The position numbers and the translations under genes are program-made. DNA of 60,490 nucleotides from a virus: IMG/VR virus record IMGVR_UViG_3300010885_029854, positions 1 through 60,490 of that record; one strand, given 5' to 3'. Within the stretch, counting starts at the first letter, position 1. Every line of letters begins with the position of its first letter. This document shows, one piece after another, positions 34,506 through 41,675 of this stretch. The notes beneath the pieces were generated by a model. It worked only from the letters and a program-made list of their open reading frames with translations, did no database searches and was not told where the DNA came from.

Positions 34506-35031
34506 TATGCTTCACCAGTCTTTTGATCCAACCCTTAAATTCTTCAACGGTTAAATCGGTTTTTGCATTATTGCAAAGTTTACAACAAGGTACACAGTTT
34601 TCTAAAGTATAACCTATTGAATTATCTACCCTGTCGATTCCATTATAAATATAATCAGGTTGATATTTTGTTGTTTTACACACCGAACTTGGTTCAATCC
34701 CACAATAATAACAATCTTGTTTTGTTAAGTATTTTACTTGTTCCGGAGTTAGATCAAAGTTAAGATTTCTAGTGCAGGCTCCTTTTTTATATGTCCAAAG
34801 GACTTTCTTAAAAGAAGTTTCAGCGGCTGGTTTAAATTTAGCGCAACCACAACTATTTCCGTGACCCCTCGTTAGAACTCTTTTAAACATTATTTTTTCA
34901 GTTCCACAATCGCACCGTACATTATAGGAGGCATTACTCCCTGCTTCATTTAGAGACACTACCGTTAGTCTACCATATCTTCTACCTAAAAGAAGGTTAT
35001 GATCTCTCATCCACTTATCTTTAGTTGACAT
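34495..35031 (-). CDS. HNH endonuclease with N-terminal zinc module (homing-type)
   Basis: 178 residues. RLTVVSLNE, CDCGTEKIMF and NSCGCAKF form the N-terminal cysteine module common in phage homing endonucleases. The C-terminal part has CYYCGIEP, NGIDRVDNSIGYTLENCVPCC and CNNAKTDLT, an HNH core. GGGAAGTAT site. Sits between unrelated genes, consistent with a mobile free-standing endonuclease. Confidence 0.85.
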   Translation of the reverse strand: MSTKDKWMRDHNLLLGRRYGRLTVVSLNEAGSNASYNVRCDCGTEKIMFKRVLTRGHGNSCGCAKFKPAAETSFKKVLWTYKKGACTRNLNFDLTPEQVKYLTKQDCYYCGIEPSSVCKTTKYQPDYIYNGIDRVDNSIGYTLENCVPCCKLCNNAKTDLTVEEFKGWIKRLVKHNGI

Positions 35032-35206
35032 ATACTTCCCAGTGTTTCATAGCAGACTTCATTATTTTAACATTACGTTGTTCTGTTATAAGGCGGTTAG
35101 ACCCTTTGCTGAAATAACGTAGGTGACATTTAACATACTTATCGTTCTGATACTTGATCCGAACAATAGAAACAAAGAATGAATTAATCTTCGTGTGGTA
35201 CATCAT
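35021..35206 (-). CDS. Small basic hypothetical protein
   Basis: 61 residues, Lys/Tyr/Arg-rich (KYVKCHLRYFSKGSNRLI). Starts within the last codons of the upstream microprotein and overlaps the HNH start by 11 bases. No clear own ribosome binding site, so moderate confidence. Confidence 0.45.
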   Translation of the reverse strand: MMYHTKINSFFVSIVRIKYQNDKYVKCHLRYFSKGSNRLITEQRNVKIMKSAMKHWEVYVN

Positions 35207-35339
35207 ATGGACAATCTACCATTAGAGCAATTACATTGTCAATGTCTTTCTTTACATCTTGTGCTTGTTTCAATAGAGCTTCCAGTCTAGCTTCTTGTGC
35301 TGCGATGTACTCTTCATACATCTGTCTTTCTGTTTTCAT
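35184..35339 (-). CDS. 51-residue helical protein
   Basis: MKTERQMYEEY to VPHED. The ATG overlaps the stop of the thioredoxin fusion as TAATG. Residues 1-35 form a charged amphipathic helix. Function unknown. Confidence 0.55.
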   Translation of the reverse strand: MKTERQMYEEYIAAQEARLEALLKQAQDVKKDIDNVIALMVDCPYDVPHED

Positions 35340-35617
35340 TATTTAAACAACTTTTCAATTTCAGGTTTAGGTTGATTGCCTACCAAGGTAGAAGTTACTG
35401 CATTGTTTTTAATTTGAATCATACAGGGGATACCCCTAACGTTCATCTCTGTAGCTAGTTCAGGGTTCTGATCTACGTCCACCACATATACCACAACATC
35501 CGGATTATCTTTAGCTATCTCATCAAAGACTGGAGCAAGGGCTTTGCATGGGGGACACCATGTTGCAGTAAACCTAACAACCGCGTGAGTGTTATTCAGT
35601 AGTTCTGTTTTAGTCAC
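35339..35617 (-). CDS. Thioredoxin from internal GTG start (alternative product)
   Basis: AAAGGAG, six bases, then GTG at 35617 begins (M)TKTELLNNTHAVVRF, 92 residues ending at the fusion stop. It contains the WCPPC redox site. This is a standard thioredoxin length and would be cytoplasmic, unlike the membrane-anchored fusion. It might also serve a polymerase, as host thioredoxin does in T7, but that enzyme is family A, so this is only a thought. Confidence 0.5.
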   Translation of the reverse strand: MTKTELLNNTHAVVRFTATWCPPCKALAPVFDEIAKDNPDVVVYVVDVDQNPELATEMNVRGIPCMIQIKNNAVTSTLVGNQPKPEIEKLFK

Positions 35618-36106
35618 TTTTATCTCCTTTGATGATTCGTATTTATTCCTATCCCATTCTACATCAACATACTGAAATTCGTCAAATAAATAATTTATTA
35701 AGTAATGGTAATGAGTTCTGTATATTTCTGGATCATGTAGCCCTACTGCTTTCATTATGCCTACCTCACTATGATCTCGTTTTTTTAAAACACAATGACC
35801 TAGCTCATGAAATATTACTTCTTCTTTATTCTCAATAGGAAGCTTGTCCCAATATTTAGTATTGATGGTGATCTCGTCATAGTAATAATTACAGTTGGCA
35901 AGTTCTTTATTGGTTTTAATAGTATCAAACTTAATCTTAATGTTTAATGTATTTTGTTCAATGTCTTTAATTTTAAACAGCTTGCCTAATCTAATGAATT
36001 CATTAACAAATGGTTTGGCTCTGATGTCTTGATGTCTATAATTGCTGGCAGGAACAGTTATCATTATAAATAGAATGAATCCTATGACAAATGGTTTAAT
36101 CAACAT
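35339..36106 (-). CDS. Membrane-anchored HExxH metalloprotease fused to thioredoxin
   Basis: Start at 36106 (MLIKPFVIGF) with AGGG upstream; the frame is open to 36136. Residues 3-20 are a membrane/signal segment (FVIGFILFIMITVPAS). The middle has IFHELGHCVLKKRDH, an HExxH zinc motif with downstream His/Asp. The last ~92 residues are a complete thioredoxin domain with TATWCPPCKALAPVF and the cis-Pro region RGIPCMIQI. Both modules are in one open frame (255 residues). A ribosome binding site and GTG lie exactly at the domain junction, so thioredoxin may also be made alone. Confidence 0.85.
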   Translation of the reverse strand: MLIKPFVIGFILFIMITVPASNYRHQDIRAKPFVNEFIRLGKLFKIKDIEQNTLNIKIKFDTIKTNKELANCNYYYDEITINTKYWDKLPIENKEEVIFHELGHCVLKKRDHSEVGIMKAVGLHDPEIYRTHYHYLINYLFDEFQYVDVEWDRNKYESSKEIKVTKTELLNNTHAVVRFTATWCPPCKALAPVFDEIAKDNPDVVVYVVDVDQNPELATEMNVRGIPCMIQIKNNAVTSTLVGNQPKPEIEKLFK

Positions 36107-36359
36107 TATTATCCCTTTCATGATTACATTCACCACATACCGCCCTTAAGTTTACAAATGAGTTTCCTCCGCCTTTGCTTATTGGCACAATATGATCAGC
36201 CGTTAGCAAGTCAGTTCGCCATCTAGATTCATTTATTTGATTTCTATACAACGGAGCCTTGTAACAAAGCTCACATGTATATTTTCCAAACTTGTCAAAG
36301 TTTACTTGGAATAATCTTTTCTTATTCTTCTTGTAAGTTTGTCCGCCTCTTCTTGCCAT
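36096..36359 (-). CDS. Small HNH endonuclease
   Basis: 87 residues: YTCELCYKAPLY, LTADHIVPISKGGGNSFVNL and AVCGECNHERDN form a full HNH motif. Basic N-terminus. AGGAAA before the ATG. Small HNH proteins of this kind are often packaging-associated or homing enzymes. Confidence 0.85.
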   Translation of the reverse strand: MARRGGQTYKKNKKRLFQVNFDKFGKYTCELCYKAPLYRNQINESRWRTDLLTADHIVPISKGGGNSFVNLRAVCGECNHERDNNVD

Positions 36360-36471
36360 TTTTAATTTTCCTAGTATAATCTTTTTTAGATTTCATTACA
36401 GTGTTTGGTTTCTTGCATACAGGCTTCCTGATCTTTGGAGCAGGGATATAAATCTTATCCTTTAGTACCAT
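36322..36471 (-). CDS. 49-residue basic protein, HNH-associated type
   Basis: MVLKDKIYIPAPK to NLQEE, Lys/Arg-rich, with KPNTVMKSKKDYTRK resembling short basic proteins found in other phages. TGAGG lies 10 bases upstream. It overlaps the HNH start by 38 bases in another frame. Confidence 0.45.
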   Translation of the reverse strand: MVLKDKIYIPAPKIRKPVCKKPNTVMKSKKDYTRKIKNGKKRRTNLQEE

Positions 36472-36490
36472 ATATTGTCAACCTCAATTA

Positions 36491-36730
36491 TTATAGAGTC
36501 CAGTTCTTTTCTTTAACAATCTCAAAAATTCTGGTATGACAGTGTCCGTGAATAATTATAACGTTTGCTTGTTTCAACTTTTGTAAGTATCGCTGGGTTG
36601 ATTCTTTAGATAGACCTAGTTCCCATTGCATATCTTTGTTGTGAAATTCAGGATGATGCTTGGCATATGTATATAGTACAAATGCAATATACCCAAGTTT
36701 TTTAACTAGAAGCTTTTCATTCTCATTCAT
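36491..36730 (-). CDS. Winged-helix DNA-binding protein (paralogue 1)
   Basis: 79 residues with HNKDMQWELGLSKESTQRYLQKL as the HTH region, then a wing (ANVIIIHGHCHTRIFEIV). Similar layout and length to the 36891 gene on the other side of RNA 3. Likely a small transcription regulator of the phage. Confidence 0.65.
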   Translation of the reverse strand: MNENEKLLVKKLGYIAFVLYTYAKHHPEFHNKDMQWELGLSKESTQRYLQKLKQANVIIIHGHCHTRIFEIVKEKNWTL

Positions 36731-36746
36731 GTTAGTCCTTTTAAAA

Positions 36747-36882
36747 TGGTGAGCGGTGTCGGGCGCTACTCCGATCTATTGTCTCTACTGTGGAGTCCCA
36801 CCTGTTCGAGATCACTCTATTGTCTTTCGCCTGTGTCCCAGAGGAATCCGCATGCGTACCTTCAGCCTCACAGCTACCGCTC
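36747..36882 (-). ncRNA. tRNA-like RNA 3 with encoded CCA
   Basis: Minus strand: perfect 7-bp acceptor GAGCGGT/ACCGCTC, then A and CCA, bracketing 136 nt. The 5' side has a D-like AGC/GCT arm; inside are CGCATGCG, CCTCTGGGACACAGG and two AGACAATAGA copies. TCGG/CCGA forms a stem near the 3' end, but no TTCRA loop is present. It lies between two winged-helix genes and ends just before the next ribosome binding site, as RNA 1 does. Confidence 0.4.
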
Positions 36883-36890
36883 ATTAATAG

Positions 36891-37148
36891 TTAATGAAAC
36901 TTCCATGTTTCTTTTTGTTCATTCGATGAATACAAGAATCCTTTACAATATCTTAAGAATACTTTTTCTCTTGTAACAATACCACATTCAATTAAATTCT
37001 TTAAGATAACCTTTAGTTGTCTATCCGTCATTCCGGATTCTACTTCTAAATCTTTTAGAGATAGTTTTGAGTTATGTTTTAATGTTTGATAAACAAAAAA
37101 ACAACTAGGTCCAAGAGTTCTACCAATCTCAATTTCTAATTCGTTCAT
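36891..37148 (-). CDS. Winged-helix DNA-binding protein (paralogue 2)
   Basis: 85 residues. LSLKDLEVESGMTDRQLKVILKNL is a helix-turn-helix; CGIVTREKVFLRYCKGFLY resembles the wing. It shares its overall pattern (LGxxxFxxYxxxKH start, HTH spacing) with the 36491 protein, suggesting an old duplication with RNA 3 between. Confidence 0.65.
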   Translation of the reverse strand: MNELEIEIGRTLGPSCFFVYQTLKHNSKLSLKDLEVESGMTDRQLKVILKNLIECGIVTREKVFLRYCKGFLYSSNEQKETWKFH

Positions 37149-37155
37149 GATACTC

Positions 37156-37323
37156 CTAGTGTAGGATTCTAAGTTGAATAGTATCGCCTTTGAGTTCTAG
37201 TAAGAGAAGCTCAATTGCATTACCGATTTTTGTAACTTTGTCATTATCGTTCTCGGTAATAGCTAGGTCTAGTTGCTCAATCAAGTCATTGATACTTACT
37301 TCATAAGTAGCTAAGTTGTCCAT
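37156..37323 (-). CDS. 55-residue acidic helical protein
   Basis: MDNLATYEVSIND to LRILH. AGGAA ribosome binding site and an adjacent sigma70-type promoter. Helical acidic sequence (INDLIEQLDLAITENDND). Function unknown; first gene of the winged-helix operon. Confidence 0.6.
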   Translation of the reverse strand: MDNLATYEVSINDLIEQLDLAITENDNDKVTKIGNAIELLLLELKGDTIQLRILH

Positions 37324-37363
37324 GTTGCTATTCCTTTGTTTGGCTAAGTGCCGTTGGGTCTAT

Positions 37364-37391
37364 GTTATATTAAGTATGATATGATTGTCAA
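37364..37391 (-). promoter_or_regulatory. Sigma70-type promoter upstream of the winged-helix operon
   Basis: Minus strand TTGACA (37391-37386), 16 bp, TATAAC (37369-37364), about 40 bases upstream of the 37323 start codon and outside coding sequence. Confidence 0.6.
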
Positions 37392-37402
37392 TGTAAAGAT
37401 TA

Positions 37403-38011
37403 CTATCGCTTGTATAGATTACAGAGTTTATTAAATATTCTGGCGGTATTTAATGCGTCTGCTTCTGCCCAGTGCTTACCTTTGTTCTTACCTTTGTATC
37501 TAGTTCCTTTGAACTCTAGTCCGACCTTGGTCATAGAGGATGATAATCCTCCTTGTCGCTTCTTCCCATTCATCATAGCATATACCTGAAACAGGACTTT
37601 GACATTAATTGTAGACCTAGCGAATCCATAAACTAAGTTCATTGCTGTTTCTGTTAGCTCTGCTTGCTCTGTAATAAAAGTTACATCTCCGCTACCCCAT
37701 TCTACTAATTGTCTAGATGTATCAAATAGCTGTTGAAGATGTCTCAACCTAGTAACTGCATCAAGTGCTGAATTTTCAGATTCATTAACGTCCTCGTCTG
37801 TAATAGAGGTTAGAGTCTTGATAAAAGCAGACAGAGGATAATTGTAATTTATGTTCATTGTCTCGCTGTGTATGATAGTGGGTTCGTCTTCTGCTATTTC
37901 AAATACTACAATACCAACTTGAATTAGTTTGGGTACTATAGTAGCTGAGTCTTTTGTATCCTCTCTAGTGTAAGGTTGTTCTATTTCTGTATCTAGTGCA
38001 ATGAACCTCAT
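37403..38011 (-). CDS. DEDDh 3'-5' exonuclease (DnaQ/RNase T-like)
   Basis: 202 residues. FIALDTEIEQ (Exo I), LIQVGIVVFE, VEWGSGDVTFITEQ (Exo II region) and KHWAEADALNTARIFNKL (HxAxxDA, Exo III) define the DEDDh class. It probably acts on DNA or RNA ends. It is distinct from the DEDD exonuclease at 22.0 kb and from the polymerase proofreading domain. Confidence 0.8.
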   Translation of the reverse strand: MRFIALDTEIEQPYTREDTKDSATIVPKLIQVGIVVFEIAEDEPTIIHSETMNINYNYPLSAFIKTLTSITDEDVNESENSALDAVTRLRHLQQLFDTSRQLVEWGSGDVTFITEQAELTETAMNLVYGFARSTINVKVLFQVYAMMNGKKRQGGLSSSMTKVGLEFKGTRYKGKNKGKHWAEADALNTARIFNKLCNLYKR

Positions 38012-38012
38012 A

Positions 38013-38216
38013 CTATTTGTCCTTATAATCTTTTTTACTTATTTCTTTTACTGATTTATATATAAAGGGAATAGTTATTAAACATCCTAATATATATAAC
38101 TCTGTATTACTAGTTGAAATCAAATATGGTATACCCCACATAAAAATCATCAATATGATTAGTGCTTGTATAAATATTTTATTTAAAAGCGTAGGGATTT
38201 TCTTTCCATTATACAT
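38013..38216 (-). CDS. Small membrane protein
   Basis: 67 residues with two hydrophobic segments (IFIQALIILMIFMWGIPYLI; LYILGCLITIPFIYKSV) and charged ends. Overlaps the upstream Cys-rich small gene. Function unknown. Confidence 0.6.
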   Translation of the reverse strand: MYNGKKIPTLLNKIFIQALIILMIFMWGIPYLISTSNTELYILGCLITIPFIYKSVKEISKKDYKDK

Positions 38217-38350
38217 TTAGTTAAAGCTTCTTGTTTTTTTAAAGTAATTGTTTTTACACTCACACAATGAACATATGATTGTTGACATCTTAATTTTTCA
38301 TCTGAGCTTGGTAGGTTGCATAGCAAAGCGATTGCAATAAACATTTCCAT
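38183..38350 (-). CDS. 55-residue Cys-containing small protein with hydrophobic N-terminus
   Basis: MEMFIAIALLCNL to KSLRF. AGGAAG site upstream. The N-terminus is a weak signal peptide/membrane segment, followed by four cysteines (CNLP, RCQQ, HCVS, KCIM). Overlaps the next gene by 34 bases. Confidence 0.5.
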   Translation of the reverse strand: MEMFIAIALLCNLPSSDEKLRCQQSYVHCVSVKTITLKKQEALTKCIMERKSLRF

Positions 38351-38364
38351 AATTACTTCCTATA

Positions 38365-38754
38365 TTAGTTAGGTTCACAACTTAATAGATGAACTCTATT
38401 GTGGTTATGTCGTTTTTCTAAATGATAAAACATCCCCGTATCATCCTTTAATGTTATGACTGTAGTGCCTGAGTGATCCTCATTAGATACTACAGTTAGT
38501 ACAGTAGGTTTCATTCTTGACTTAGAAAGTTCTCGACCTGTTTTTTTATTATAGTTTTCTTTATCAGAGCATCTAGCTTTACCTACTAACTTTGTAAAGA
38601 AGTCATCAGGCTTAAGGTCTTTTATGAACCAGTCATTAAGTTCTTCCATTGCAATAGTTTGGCCGCCTGTTGCTGATAGTTCAAGTTCATAAAAAATTAT
38701 GAGTATAGTTTCAACTTTACTAATTTTTCTCAAATGATAATACTGTATATTCAT
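38365..38754 (-). CDS. Hypothetical protein, 129 residues
   Basis: Beta-rich C-terminal half (TVVSNEDHSGTTVITL; MFYHLEKRHNHNRVHLL). ATGA overlap with the cytochrome gene. No recognised motif. Confidence 0.65.
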   Translation of the reverse strand: MNIQYYHLRKISKVETILIIFYELELSATGGQTIAMEELNDWFIKDLKPDDFFTKLVGKARCSDKENYNKKTGRELSKSRMKPTVLTVVSNEDHSGTTVITLKDDTGMFYHLEKRHNHNRVHLLSCEPN

Positions 38755-39089
38755 TTCTTTGTACTCCTGATATAGTTATATATCAAATCAGTCTTGGTTG
38801 TCAAGCTAGGAAATTTCTGCATAGCTTTCGTGTGTCTCTTGGGTTTGTACCCGCTCGGGTAAGTTCCATACGGCACCTTTGTTCTGAATACGTCTGACGG
38901 GGTAGTGATAAGTTCTGGACCCATTGATCCTGGTTTACTTGGCTGAGAGTTATGACAGCTAACACAATATAATACATATAATCTTTTACCTTCAATGTGT
39001 TGAACTTTATCAGTTGGAATAGTAGTAGATGCTTTAACGCATTGAGATAGAATTAAAAATACAATAAGTATAGATAATAATCTAATCAT
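38751..39089 (-). CDS. Exported c-type cytochrome
   Basis: 112 residues. The signal peptide is LLSILIVFLILSQCVKAS, with likely cleavage near KAS. The mature protein has GKRLYVLYCVSCHNSQPSKP, where CVSCH is the haem-attachment motif. GSMGPEL and a Met (KAMQKFP) suited as the distal haem ligand follow. This is a class I cytochrome c layout, about 93 residues mature. Haem attachment would need the host Ccm machinery in the periplasm. Start coupled to the upstream gene (TAATG). A cytochrome in a phage is unusual. Confidence 0.8.
   Translation of the reverse strand: MIRLLSILIVFLILSQCVKASTTIPTDKVQHIEGKRLYVLYCVSCHNSQPSKPGSMGPELITTPSDVFRTKVPYGTYPSGYKPKRHTKAMQKFPSLTTKTDLIYNYIRSTKK
38775..38804 (-). 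promoter_or_regulatory. Sigma70-type promoter within the end of the cytochrome gene
   Basis: Minus strand TTGACA (38804-38799), 18 bp, TATAAC (38780-38775), upstream of the 38754 gene. It lies in the last cytochrome codons, so it is less certain than the intergenic ones. Confidence 0.5.
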
Positions 39090-39406
39090 TATCCCCTCAA
39101 CTCATAGAAGCTATTCTCTGTTTCAATCTTAAAGCCGCCGTCTATTTTTGTACAGGATAATACTGGACTAGTTTTAAACCAGTTGGACGGGCTAGATAAA
39201 AAAATCCATACATAGTTATCTTGTGCTAAGATTGTGACATTTCCTGTCCCGCAATCCATAGTGTCGCCGTATCCATGAGGAGATGCATTCTTTGCTCCAG
39301 TCTTTTGTAAAGTATACATAACGTTACCTTTGATCTTATTAAGTCCAGTAGCTCTAGCTAGGTTCTTAGCATTCTCTTTGTCTTGAACATGTGGATGAAT
39401 TTTCAT
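39089..39406 (-). CDS. Hypothetical protein, 105 residues
   Basis: MKIHPHVQDKENAK start; later HGYGDTMDCGTGNVTIL and a beta-rich C-terminus. AGAGG site. Coupled to the cytochrome gene by TAATG, so possibly functionally linked. No family recognised. Confidence 0.6.
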   Translation of the reverse strand: MKIHPHVQDKENAKNLARATGLNKIKGNVMYTLQKTGAKNASPHGYGDTMDCGTGNVTILAQDNYVWIFLSSPSNWFKTSPVLSCTKIDGGFKIETENSFYELRG

Positions 39407-39422
39407 TTAGCGACCTCTGAGT

Positions 39423-40049
39423 TTATAGCTCAACAGTTATTGGGTTGTAGATAACATCTGAATATGGTATACCACAAATAGAAGCATTAACTGTTAACAC
39501 TCCGTTACGTAATAGAGTACCACGGCTTTCATGTATGTGTCCAGTAACATGTAGCTTTAAATTGCTAAGCTCGTCTAGTCGGTGAGCTAATGCTGTGCTA
39601 CCTACCTTACCATTCGGACACCAGTCGAGTCTATCGTAAGCCGGTCCATGTGTTATTACTATATCAGTAGTGGGTGAGATATGATCATACAAGTTAGCTA
39701 AGCCCGTTTCGTCTAGTCCGTATGCCCAGTCTCCAAACTTCTTAGAGTAGGGAGACCCCCAGATTGTAAACCCTTCTATTACAGTATGGGTATTACATAG
39801 CAACTGAATGCCTTGATTCTCGCATAGTGACTTGAGTAGGTCACCTTGTCGGGTAATCCATTTCTCATGGTTACCACATATTAGAATCTTATGCTTGGCT
39901 TTCTGTTCTCCATACCATATAAGAAACTTTTCTACTTCGTCTAGCTCTCCGTGATATGTAAAGTCCCCAGCGCATATAATCATATCAGTGCTAGGCATCT
40001 TGATCTTCTTATGATGTTGATGAGTATCAGAAATGCATGTAATCTTCAT
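39423..40049 (-). CDS. Calcineurin-like metallophosphoesterase
   Basis: 208 residues. ISDTHQHH (D-x-H), ICAGDFTYHG (GD), ICGNHEKWI (GNHE), VITHGPAYDRLD and HVTGHIHESRG (GHxH) are the five metal-binding motifs. Hydrolyses a phosphoester; nucleotide, RNA 2',3'-cyclic phosphate or signalling nucleotide substrates are possible. Good AGGAAG site. Confidence 0.88.
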   Translation of the reverse strand: MKITCISDTHQHHKKIKMPSTDMIICAGDFTYHGELDEVEKFLIWYGEQKAKHKILICGNHEKWITRQGDLLKSLCENQGIQLLCNTHTVIEGFTIWGSPYSKKFGDWAYGLDETGLANLYDHISPTTDIVITHGPAYDRLDWCPNGKVGSTALAHRLDELSNLKLHVTGHIHESRGTLLRNGVLTVNASICGIPYSDVIYNPITVEL

Positions 40050-40050
40050 A

Positions 40051-40254
40051 TTATTCTTCCTCCCATCTATTCCCTATCAAATCTAAACTTGTATCGCTCT
40101 CATATTGATCTACAAAAGGAGGCAACATGCCAAGAGCTTCTATTCTCTTAAGTATTCTTTCAGCATCTTGCTCATCTCTACCGTCATCGCAATAGTGATT
40201 ACCAGTTAGGCGCAGTACGTTTATGATGTTCTCTATTGCTACACTTCTTTTCAT
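40051..40254 (-). CDS. Small acidic protein, tandem paralogue A
   Basis: 67 residues, MKRSVAIENIINVLRLTG start, EALGMLPP in the middle and a WEEE end. The neighbouring 66-residue protein has MKRSEALEEI, ESIGMLPP and WEDE at equivalent places. TAATG coupling to the other copy. Confidence 0.7.
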   Translation of the reverse strand: MKRSVAIENIINVLRLTGNHYCDDGRDEQDAERILKRIEALGMLPPFVDQYESDTSLDLIGNRWEEE

Positions 40255-40454
40255 TACTCATCCTCCCAGGAGTTAGGGTTGTACCCTCCCGGTTCATCCC
40301 CAGAATAGTAGGTTTCTGTATAGTCTGGAGGAGGAAGCATACCAATACTTTCCACAGTATGTAACAACGCTTCTTCCAGTTCTCCCATTCCATCATCCTT
40401 GCCATTCATAGCAAGTATCTTGCGTATTTCTTCTAGTGCTTCAGATCTTTTCAT
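40254..40454 (-). CDS. Small acidic protein, tandem paralogue B
   Basis: 66 residues, homologous along its whole length to the 40051 protein (MKRS start, GMLPP core, W-E-acidic end). Coupled on both sides by TAATG. The tandem copy implies duplication; function unknown. Confidence 0.7.
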   Translation of the reverse strand: MKRSEALEEIRKILAMNGKDDGMGELEEALLHTVESIGMLPPPDYTETYYSGDEPGGYNPNSWEDE

Positions 40455-40867
40455 TAGAAGTCAACCCTTAGTGAGTGAGTAATAATTCCAAACGATATCA
40501 AATTATCAATAGATATATTGTTTGTCAATTTAATTCTATAGTCTATCCCTATGACTGGGGTAATTCCGAGTACAGAAGGTGGTTCAATGTTTAGTTTATT
40601 GAATTCTTTAAAGTTTGTATTATAGAATCCAGCTATGAAATCAAAATCCTCTGCAATGTTTACAGAAGAGATTGGTCCTACTATGTTTCCACATGCAGAA
40701 TCTTTTCCTGCGATTGCACCTATCTTATATTCCTTTGTTCCAACTAATCCAATAACATATTCATTGTGGATAGTTCCAAACAGGCTATCTCCAATACGAT
40801 TGCAATAAGGTAAGTTAGAAGCGAGATAGTGATGAGTGATACCGCCGTACAATAAAGATAAAACCAT
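40454..40867 (-). CDS. Beta-barrel-like protein without signal peptide
   Basis: Start at 40867 (MVLSLLYGG) with GGAGAG 5 bases upstream rather than 40891. 137 residues of alternating hydrophobic/polar strands (YVIGLVGTKEYKIGAIAG; GITPVIGIDYRIKL), ending SLRVDF with a terminal Phe as in outer-membrane barrel beta-signals. No export signal is visible. Similar terminal strands occur in the small FRLxF proteins at 46-49 kb. Confidence 0.55.
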   Translation of the reverse strand: MVLSLLYGGITHHYLASNLPYCNRIGDSLFGTIHNEYVIGLVGTKEYKIGAIAGKDSACGNIVGPISSVNIAEDFDFIAGFYNTNFKEFNKLNIEPPSVLGITPVIGIDYRIKLTNNISIDNLISFGIITHSLRVDF

Positions 40868-40907
40868 GTTCTCTCCACTTGTTAAATCCATGTTATTTTA
40901 TTATGTT

Positions 40908-41105
40908 TCAATTATTTTCATCTCCAAGAATACTATATATACTTTCTTTTAATTCATCAATGGTGATGTTTTTTCTATCATCATGTTTAAATTTACGAAT
41001 ATAGTTTTCAATTTCATTTAATTTATATGCATTAGATGAAGCTTTTTGAAATAATTCTAATTCATATTTATCTTCATAAGGATCAAACTCATATATAATT
41101 TTCAT
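40908..41105 (-). CDS. Conserved phage small protein (YEFDPYED type)
   Basis: Start at 41105 (MKIIYEFDPYEDKYELELF), overlapping the upstream stop as TAATG. 65 residues. The opening YEFDPxED resembles small proteins found in many phages with no known role. Helical middle (LNEIENYIRKFK). Confidence 0.65.
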   Translation of the reverse strand: MKIIYEFDPYEDKYELELFQKASSNAYKLNEIENYIRKFKHDDRKNITIDELKESIYSILGDENN

Positions 41106-41566
41106 TATGACCATGCCGGTTGTCGCTTATCTTGATCCCAACGATCATTAAGATAAAGTTGATAAGCTAAATATATATCATCGACACTGGTATAGTCAAT
41201 GCCTTTTTCTTTTGATCTAGCACAATTACTAAATGGTAGTAATCCAATGTTTGGTAATAGGTCTTCATTGCCTATCATGTTGTATAACATTTTAACACAG
41301 GCATGTTCTTTTCCGTATATGCGATTATACTCTGAGCATAGAGCTACCGCATGTTCCCACAACCATATCCAGTTTTGTTTAGACTGTCTAGCCCAAATTG
41401 AACAAGGGTGATTAAGATGTGCAGTCTTATATCCTGTATGAATTCCGTGAACATTCAATGCAGTTGCTAGCATTTGAGTAGACTCTAGTGCCATTTTAAT
41501 CTTACGTTTATCGTCTAGGAACTTAGCTGATTCTGTTGGGCAAGAAGAAGTTACAAATATATTCAT
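41105..41566 (-). CDS. Conserved phage protein (DDKRxxKMxLExxQML type)
   Basis: 153 residues. LDDKRKIKMALESTQMLATA near residue 17, then HLNHPCSIWARQSKQNWIWL and RIYGKEHACVKM. This layout recurs in phages and is sometimes linked by annotators to pyrimidine-dimer glycosylase-like folds. I treat the function as unknown. Downstream of RNA 4. Confidence 0.6.
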   Translation of the reverse strand: MNIFVTSSCPTESAKFLDDKRKIKMALESTQMLATALNVHGIHTGYKTAHLNHPCSIWARQSKQNWIWLWEHAVALCSEYNRIYGKEHACVKMLYNMIGNEDLLPNIGLLPFSNCARSKEKGIDYTSVDDIYLAYQLYLNDRWDQDKRQPAWS

Positions 41567-41587
41567 GATACTCCTTTAGGATTTAAG

Positions 41588-41675
41588 GGCTGTCGCGATA
41601 CATTTATCTTCCCTGCCCGCGTATTTGTGGAAGCACCCAACCATTATCTAGAATGAAGCCGCCATTACGACAGCC
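41588..41675 (-). ncRNA. Structured RNA candidate 4 (long terminal stem)
   Basis: Minus strand: perfect 8-bp GGCTGTCG/CGACAGCC encloses 72 nt, with a D-like hairpin AATG/CATT and GATA/TATC near the 3' end. No CCA and no T-loop, so the tRNA likeness is weak. It follows the ribonucleotide reductase stop and precedes the next gene's AAAGGAG, the same placement as RNAs 1-3. Confidence 0.35.

Noticed and set aside
36452-36481. TTGACA-18-TAAGAT as a further minus-strand promoter
   Set aside because: The -10 would lie inside the 49-residue basic gene and downstream of its start codon, so at least one of the two calls is wrong; the coding signal seemed slightly better.
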